Shown here: piece by piece, positions 58,504-64,000 of the stretch | Position numbering within the stretch: position 1 is the first letter of the stretch | Layout of the letters: each line of letters starts with the position of its first letter | NCBI GenBank assembly: GCA_004026145.2 | Contig: CP034985.2 | Location: 13,347,195-13,411,194 of the forward strand | Reading direction: 5' to 3' | From: Takifugu bimaculatus | Taxonomy: Eukaryota > Chordata > Actinopteri > Tetraodontiformes > Tetraodontidae | Length of the DNA: 64,000 nucleotides | The notes under the pieces: generated by a model | Seen by the model: the letters and a program-made list of their open reading frames with translations, nothing else | What the model was told of the DNA's origin: nothing | Database searches by the model: none | Translations under genes and position numbers: made by a program

Positions 58504-59113
58504 CAGTCTAAACGATGCAACAAGCACAACATGAAGCGTCGGAGCCATCGAGACAAGAGACGCTCGGGGCTGAAGCTATAATCTGGTGACGGGAAACATC
58601 AATATTATCACCTCATCTGGGAGGAGGGGTTTGGGGGGGGCAGACATTTATGTGCGCACCCCTGTCATATTCGTGTGCAGATTAAACAGGAAGTTCGGAC
58701 CCTTCCACAGGTAAATTCAGGTGATTCGGTCTCGTGCTGCAGAACATAATCCAGGTCAGAAGATCAATAAACTTCCCTAATCTGCCGCATGGACACGCCT
58801 CACGTGACCAGATCACGAAGCCTCCTGCAGAAGATGGAGGTGAGTGCGCAGCAAGATAATCCCGCCGGGGACACACCTGTGCACGTGGCGGGCGTGAAAA
58901 CGGCTCACTGACAGCGTGGATGAATGAGATGAAGGGTGAGGAAGAGGAGGGGAGGAGGGGAGTGTCATAGTGCGGGTTTCTGCTCCCCCGCCTCAGCCCT
59001 CACCTTCAACCCGCCATCGTGTCGATCCCGACAGCTTTTTTTTTTGGAGTCACGCAAACGCGGCAAAGCCACTGCGTATAAAAATAAAGAAAAGGACGCG
59101 ACGCATTCACGGA

Positions 59114-59170
59114 CCCCCCCCCCCCCTTCCTGTTTTTATCGCTGCCCCCCCCCCCCCCCACACACACACA
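59114..59170. repeat. Two poly-C tracts followed by a short CA run
   Basis: C-runs of about 13 (59114-59126) and 15 (59145-59159) followed by (CA)n. Confidence 0.85.
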
Positions 59171-59681
59171 TCTCCATGGCGCAGTTTACTTCACACATCC
59201 CTCCATCATCCAAATCCCTCTTTTAAAATAACGATTCCAGTTTGCGTCACATGGATACAGCGGAATTCTGCGTGTTTCCGCTCCTGTCGCGCCGGAAAAC
59301 AGCGTTAAATCTCTCCGTGAAATTGCGGGTCAGACGCGACACCTCCCGCACCTCAATGCGGCGCGTCGTGTTCTGGTTCAGCCGCTGTCCGAGGTGCTGA
59401 TGCAAAAAAAACCAAAAACGCCCGCATCGATGGGGCGCAGACACGCATTTTAGCGCACCGCAGCCATCCCGCAGCGCTTTTCAGATCTATCGTCGGGGGG
59501 GTCACGCACCGCATCCCCCGCTTCCTCCGCCAATTTCCTTTGGATAAAAACGACATTTTTCCGCCAGAAAAGAACAGATCATCGTGCACAAAGTGGCGAG
59601 TATCCGCTCCTTCACTGCGCAAGACCCGCAAAGCTCTTATTAAACGCGGTTGAAGGGGCGAGAGGTTGCGTGAGCTCTTAC

Positions 59682-59905
59682 CTGTGGCCGTGGTCGGTGC
59701 CCCGCAGTCAGCGTGCCGGGAAAAAAATCAGCGTTTGTCGGCTAAACGTTTGCAGCCTCCGTCCGTATCTGCCCGGGATGCTGCAAAGGCACTGCGCGTC
59801 GGCTCCGTCCACCTCTCAGCTTCTTCAATGGGGAGGAGGAAGAGGAGGAGGAGGAGGGGGTGAAAGGGGGGGGGGGGGGGCAGTGCAGCTTCTCGACAAA
59901 GATGG
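59682..59905 (-). other. Candidate non-coding first exon of snap25
   Basis: On the minus strand GGCCACAG|GTAAGAGC is a strong donor at 59682/59681. Upstream of it is a GC-rich stretch with a promoter-like arrangement at 59.9 kb. SNAP25 genes have a non-coding first exon and a large first intron, which fits. The transcript start is estimated, not observed. Confidence 0.45.
59866..59880. repeat. Poly-G tract
   Basis: Fifteen G on the plus strand, preceded by GGA-rich sequence. It falls inside the candidate snap25 first exon as a C-tract. Confidence 0.9.
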
Positions 59906-59942
59906 CGGACACTTTTGACGTCAGCAGCCGCTTTTAATAGAT
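59890..59942 (-). promoter_or_regulatory. Candidate snap25 core promoter (TATA-like, CRE, YY1-like)
   Basis: On the minus strand TATTAAAAG (about 59931-59939) is followed by the perfect CRE palindrome TGACGTCA (59916-59923) and then GTCCGCCATCTTTG, a YY1-type element often found at transcript starts. The order and spacing suit a start near 59.90 kb. CRE and TATA-like elements suit a neuronal gene. Inferred from motifs. Confidence 0.45.
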
Positions 59943-60111
59943 ATCTGCCAGAGAGAAAGAGGGGGTCAAAATGGACAGCTGCACGTGGACATTTATTAAT
60001 TTTATCTAAGCTGAGGTATGTCGGGATCACGTGGGAGATCCTTAATCACCTTAAATGTGCAGGACAGCCTGGGATTGCTCACATCTTTAAGAACTTGCAG
60101 CATTGCCTTCC

Positions 60112-60692
60112 AGAGTCTCCCAGTATAACCAGTCATTTACCCTCTATGTCCCAGTATAACCAGGCCATTAACTGTCTCTGTCCCAGTATAACCAGTCATT
60201 TACCCCATGTGTCCCAGTATAACCAGGCCATTAACTGTCTCTGTCCCAGTATAACCAGTCATTTACCCCATGTGTCCCAGTATAACCAGGGCATTAACTG
60301 TCTCTTTCCCAGTATAACCAGTCATTTACTCTCTCTGTCCCAGTATAACCAGTCATTAACCATCTCTGTCCCAGTATAACCAGTCATTTACTCTCTCTGT
60401 CCCAGTATAACCAGTCATTAACCATCTCTGTCCCAGTATAACCAGTCATTTACTCTCTCTGTCCCAGTATAACCAGTCATTTACCCCATCTGTCCCAGTA
60501 TAACCAGGCCATTAACTGTCTCTTTCCCAGTATAACCAGTCATTTACTCTCTCTGTCCCAGTATAACCAGTCATTTACCCCATGTGTCCCAGTATAACCA
60601 GGGCATTAACTGTCTCTTTCCCAGTATAACCAGTCATTTACTCTCTCTGTCCCAGTATAACCAGTCATTAACCCTCTCTGTCCCAGTATAAC
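60112..60692. repeat. 31-32 bp minisatellite
   Basis: About 18 copies of a unit starting CCCAGTATAACCAG followed by TCATTTACC, TCATTAACC or GCCATTAACTG variants and TCTCTGT. Variants are interspersed, suggesting duplication of multi-unit blocks. It is contiguous with no spacers, so it is not a CRISPR array. Confidence 0.95.
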
Positions 60693-61006
60693 CAGTAGAA
60701 GGCTTTGCTAGCCTTGTCCTCAGTGGTTCTCTCATGATAGCTACGGTTGGCTAGTTAAGCTCTGCTAGGAATGACGACATTGTTTCAGGCTGGTTTTGCA
60801 GCTCTGTCACACTCATGTTTACACGATGGTGACGTGAGTGTGACACACCTGTACCGTCCCTCTGTCACACTCATGGTTTAAATCCTAGACGCACGGTTTA
60901 CAACCAACTTCCGATCAATTATAGACAAACTGTCAGACTGATTGATGTTTTCTCAGCACTTCCCTGCTGAACGGTCCACAACGACAGCGGTAGTGTGGGA
61001 ATGCTG

Positions 61007-61030
61007 CCCCCCCCCCCCCCCCCCCCCCCC
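61007..61030. repeat. Poly-C tract (24 bp)
   Basis: Twenty-four consecutive C. Confidence 0.95.
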
Positions 61031-62481
61031 GCCTGGCACGGTAACAAATCTGTGTTCAGCAGCTCTGAAGTGGACCTGTCTGCTAAATTAATGATAATGA
61101 TAACCGTGCATGAAAAATCCATTTGTAGAGGAGAGCCAGAGGAGAAGAATCCAGCTGGGGGGGGCTGAAATCAATCTACAGGTCTTCTGTCTGTTTGATC
61201 AGTATTACAGCACTATGATGAGGCTAATCAGGACTAGCTGGAGGTGAATCACACTGGTTTTGTCTGAATGCAGAAGAGTAATTGGACTTGATCAAACGAG
61301 TGTTGGAAACTGCGGCTCGCGGCCCAAAAAGGGTCTTCAAGTCCATTTTAGGGGTCCTAAATGATTCATAATGAGAGTGTTTCGATGAACTTCATGAATC
61401 AACGAATGAAGATCAGTCACAACTTTGGATGCCGGGATTATCTTCCCGTAGCGAACAGTTGGACCAGTGATGTGGTGGTTAGCATCGCCCGTGACTGTTA
61501 CATTTGTGCTGAGGTCGCAGCTCCCGGTCCAGCGTGGAGGCCTCAGAGAGACCTTAGCTCTGGTGCACGTAGCCGTAGAAACAAGCGCGTGTAGTTCAAA
61601 GCAGCAGTGACACAGCAAAAAAACAAGATTTCGTTGATCAGTATTGTTCCGTTTTTTTGGCCTCAGAGAGGTTATCGCTGCTAAATGCTGGAAACGTCTC
61701 TTATCTGGCACGTTTCTGACCTCCAGGGAACAGCTGTTGACAGTAAACATCAGCTCTTTTATGCAGAACGGATAGAGAGAAGGATGGAGAGAACAAAGCG
61801 TTTCTTCACTTTCCTTCTTTGATCCATTAGAGCGAGCAGCATTTTTCACAGGGATTAAAGAGAATAACTAACTTTTCAGAAACCTTTGAAGTCGAGCGCT
61901 CCTCGTCTCCCAGTCAAAGAGCTAAATGCTGCGAGCGGAAGAGAAGATTAGCCACAGGATTATCGCCTATGTCTGACAGGCACAAAACTCTGATTGCTAA
62001 TTAAACTTCATCAGAAGGTGAGAGGGGCGGAGCTAAGATAAAAACAAACAGGCTCCACAACCTGAAAATAGGGTGAGCGGCTAAAGGGTGAAATCACCTG
62101 ATGGACAGAAGAGAAGAGGAGAGAAGGAGGGCAGGATGGGAGAGGAGGACAGCCTGGATCGGTGTGGGGGAGGTGCAGCAGCCCCGCTGTGACTCAGCAC
62201 TAAAATCTGCCTTCCACAAATATCGTCCTGAGTCACTGTAGCTAACACGCTAACGGAGCTGTGTGAACGCACCCCGAGTGGAGACATTTTTGGGGAAAAT
62301 AAGCCCCTCCCACTGCACAAAGCACTAAAGACTCCATCAACTTCAACAAACTCCGTCAATAACATAATCTGCGTCTCCTGATCGGCCACACGCAGAGATG
62401 CTCATGAAGCTACGCTGCACGTTATTAGCATCACTTCAGGTCCAGCTGGGCCCCTGTCCTGGACTGGTCTGGACCCTCCAC

Positions 62482-62613
62482 CAGGCATGTCAAACTCAGT
62501 CCTCAGGGCCACGATCCTGCCGGGTTTTCTATCCCACTGAATGCATTTTCAGCCTGGTAGGACAGAAAACCCGGCAGGATCGTGGCCCTCGAGGAATGAG
62601 TTTGACACATGTG
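62482..62613. mobile_element. Palindromic MITE, hAT-like
   Basis: Two arms of about 47 bp (about 62488-62534 and 62560-62607) are nearly perfect inverted complements around a 25-bp centre. The ends read CAGGCATGTCAAACTC and, inverted, CACATGTGTCAAACTC; GTGTCAAACTCATTCC is typical of non-autonomous hAT-type ends common in fish. Flanks share CTCCA, so the target-site duplication is only partly recognisable. No transposase. Confidence 0.7.
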
Positions 62614-63514
62614 CTCCAGACCCAGACTTGTTCTGAGCTGGTTCATGTCAGACTGATCCTCTGGACCAACAGAGACATGGATGAAGGACAGCCTGCAGTG
62701 TCTCTCAGCCCACTCGGGCAGTGATTTTCCATCAGATAATTGAGGTATTGATAAGCCGGGAGTGGGTGGTGACATTGATAAGTGTGGAAGTGAAGTCGAC
62801 CAGCAGCTCCAGCATTCCCTGGCCTCCGCTTTCCCTCCTTTTCTCTTCCCTTTGCTTTATTCACTATTTTCTTTCTGGTTGTTTACCCCCCTCCCCTTTC
62901 CCCCGAGAGCTCAGGCCAAATTTAGACGCCGTAGAGGAGAGCAGCTCTTAAAACACCGATGGAGGCAACATAAAGTTATGCAACTCAGCAAACATTCAAA
63001 CAATCGGCGAGGTCTCGACGGCGAGAGGAGGCGGCGCCACACGCAACACGCAACACGCAACACGCTGCGATATAGCAACAGCAATGGCGGTCGGATCAGA
63101 AGGAAACAAACAGGCGCTGGGAGGATGCACTGGCCCAGAAGCTAACGTCCCTTCTGGCTAACTGAACCCAAAATGTGCGTATCTCTGCACACCATGGAAA
63201 CCGTTCCAAGATGGCGAAATCATTTAAAGGCGACGCGCCGCCGTTTACTGGAACGCGAGGGCGGGCGATGAAGCAGCTAAGCGACGTTTGGGGTCGTTTC
63301 TAATGTCACAACACAAAGGTCAAAGAGAGCCAAGAGGTCTGAGAAAGAAAGGTCCGATCTGGAACGGACCAGAAAGGCAGGCAACAGAATGCTAATGACG
63401 GCTACATGTAGCATTAATGAGCTTTTAGTTGCATCATGAGAAAAGAGGGGTCGCTCAAATATGCCTGAGGGAAAAGGCGCATTTAGAATCTTTTAGCTTT
63501 AGCTAGAATGATTA

Positions 63515-63518
<4 letters not shown>

Positions 63519-63582
<64 letters not shown>
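63519..63582. repeat. CA microsatellite (64 bp, uninterrupted)
   Basis: Pure (AC)n of 32 units, the longest perfect dinucleotide repeat in the window. Confidence 0.95.
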
Positions 63583-63583
<1 letters not shown>

Positions 63584-64000
63584 CCTGTTATTATACAGCT
63601 CATTTGTCTGTTCCATCTTGACTTTTTGCTTCTCTTCTTCTCTCTTTTCTTTCCTCCTGGATGTGATTCAACTCTGGGGTACAGATCAACACTCCTCCCC
63701 CATCTCCCCTTTAATCTCCCCTCCTAGCTCCTGCCTCACCCCCTTTTCTGTCATCACCCTTTCATCTTCTTCCCATTGCCGCCTGTTCATGCTGTATTGG
63801 CTGTATTTGTGTATTGGCCACTCACACTGCGATGTGCATGCAAATGGTTTGCCTCAGCAGATCGAAAGCTAGATTAGCTCCCAGTGTCTTGCACCTGCCT
63901 GTTGCTATGGAAACTGGGTATCCTCTGTGCGTCACCTGTGCCCATGTTTGGTCTGGTTTCCTGCTCTCTTTTTTCACTGTCATCATCTCTCTCTCGCTTC

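Larger units (their letters stand above)
54247..59681 (-). other. snap25 intron 1 (5' UTR intron), no other gene seen
   Basis: Between the start-codon exon and the candidate 5' UTR exon. Open frames here (for example around 54.7-55.2 kb) show no family resemblance. Contents: CA repeat at 55.94 kb, GCTAA pentamer runs near 57.85 and 58.01 kb, a C-rich direct repeat at 58.46 kb, C-tracts at 59.11 and 59.15 kb and a CTCF-like CCACAAGGTGGCG near 56.90 kb. Confidence 0.5.
60693..64000. other. Intergenic region, no gene seen
   Basis: Beyond the snap25 promoter no coding exon is recognised on either strand. It holds a 24-C tract, a palindromic MITE, an ACACGCA repeat near 63.05 kb and a long CA repeat. 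Confidence 0.5.

Noticed and set aside
60112..60692. Regular repeats resembling a CRISPR array
   Set aside because: Units are contiguous variants without unique spacers, in a vertebrate genome with no cas genes.

Overview
The window is vertebrate nuclear DNA from a compact teleost genome. The genes have many short introns with clean GT-AG boundaries. The proteins match vertebrate families, fish-type residues are present (for example in SNAP-25), and simple repeats and minisatellites are frequent. A percomorph or pufferfish-like genome is plausible, but the species cannot be fixed from the sequence alone.

Layout, left to right. (1) 1-5.2 kb: the first coding exon of cdc42bpa (MRCK-alpha, minus strand) at 4996-5173, with the start of its intron 1 running off the left edge; that intron carries a G-rich minisatellite. 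(2) 5.2-10.3 kb: the GC-rich cdc42bpa promoter region, then AT-rich intergenic DNA with FoxH1-like sites near the next gene. (3) 10.4-12.3 kb: a complete four-exon lefty gene (plus strand), the secreted Nodal antagonist. (4) 14.3-20.9 kb: hnrnpu (minus strand), 14 coding exons reconstructed. (5) 22.4-36.9 kb: a kif26b-like atypical kinesin (plus strand), 13 coding exons reconstructed, divergent from hnrnpu. (6) 40.2-44.4 kb: cnst (consortin, plus strand), 10 coding exons. (7) 47.6-54.2 kb (5' exon probably near 59.7-59.9 kb): snap25 (minus strand) with the classical mutually exclusive exons 5a and 5b, tail-to-tail with cnst. (8) 60-64 kb: intergenic DNA with a 31-32 bp minisatellite, a hAT-like palindromic MITE and long CA and C tracts.

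CDC42BPA, LEFTY, HNRNPU, KIF26B and CNST all lie on human 1q42-q44, so this is a conserved syntenic block; SNAP25 (human chromosome 20) is joined to it here. The genes do not form one pathway: LEFTY acts in left-right patterning, hnRNP U in nuclear RNA and chromatin organisation, MRCK and KIF26B in cytoskeleton and morphogenesis, consortin in trans-Golgi sorting of connexins, and SNAP-25 in synaptic exocytosis.

Notable points: (a) eight single-base insertions break the reading frame of hnrnpu (4) and kif26b (4), while lefty, cnst and snap25 are clean; this looks more like insertion-type sequence error than gene decay. (b) The kif26b-like motor has lost the P-loop lysine, and no C-terminal coiled coil is visible. 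(c) hnrnpu has two 20-nt candidate cassette exons that would each create an immediate TGA. (d) An E-box and D-box palindrome pair lies upstream of cnst. (e) CTCF-like motifs cluster between the convergent cnst and snap25 ends. I found no CRISPR array, tRNA, rRNA or evidence of a new multi-gene system.
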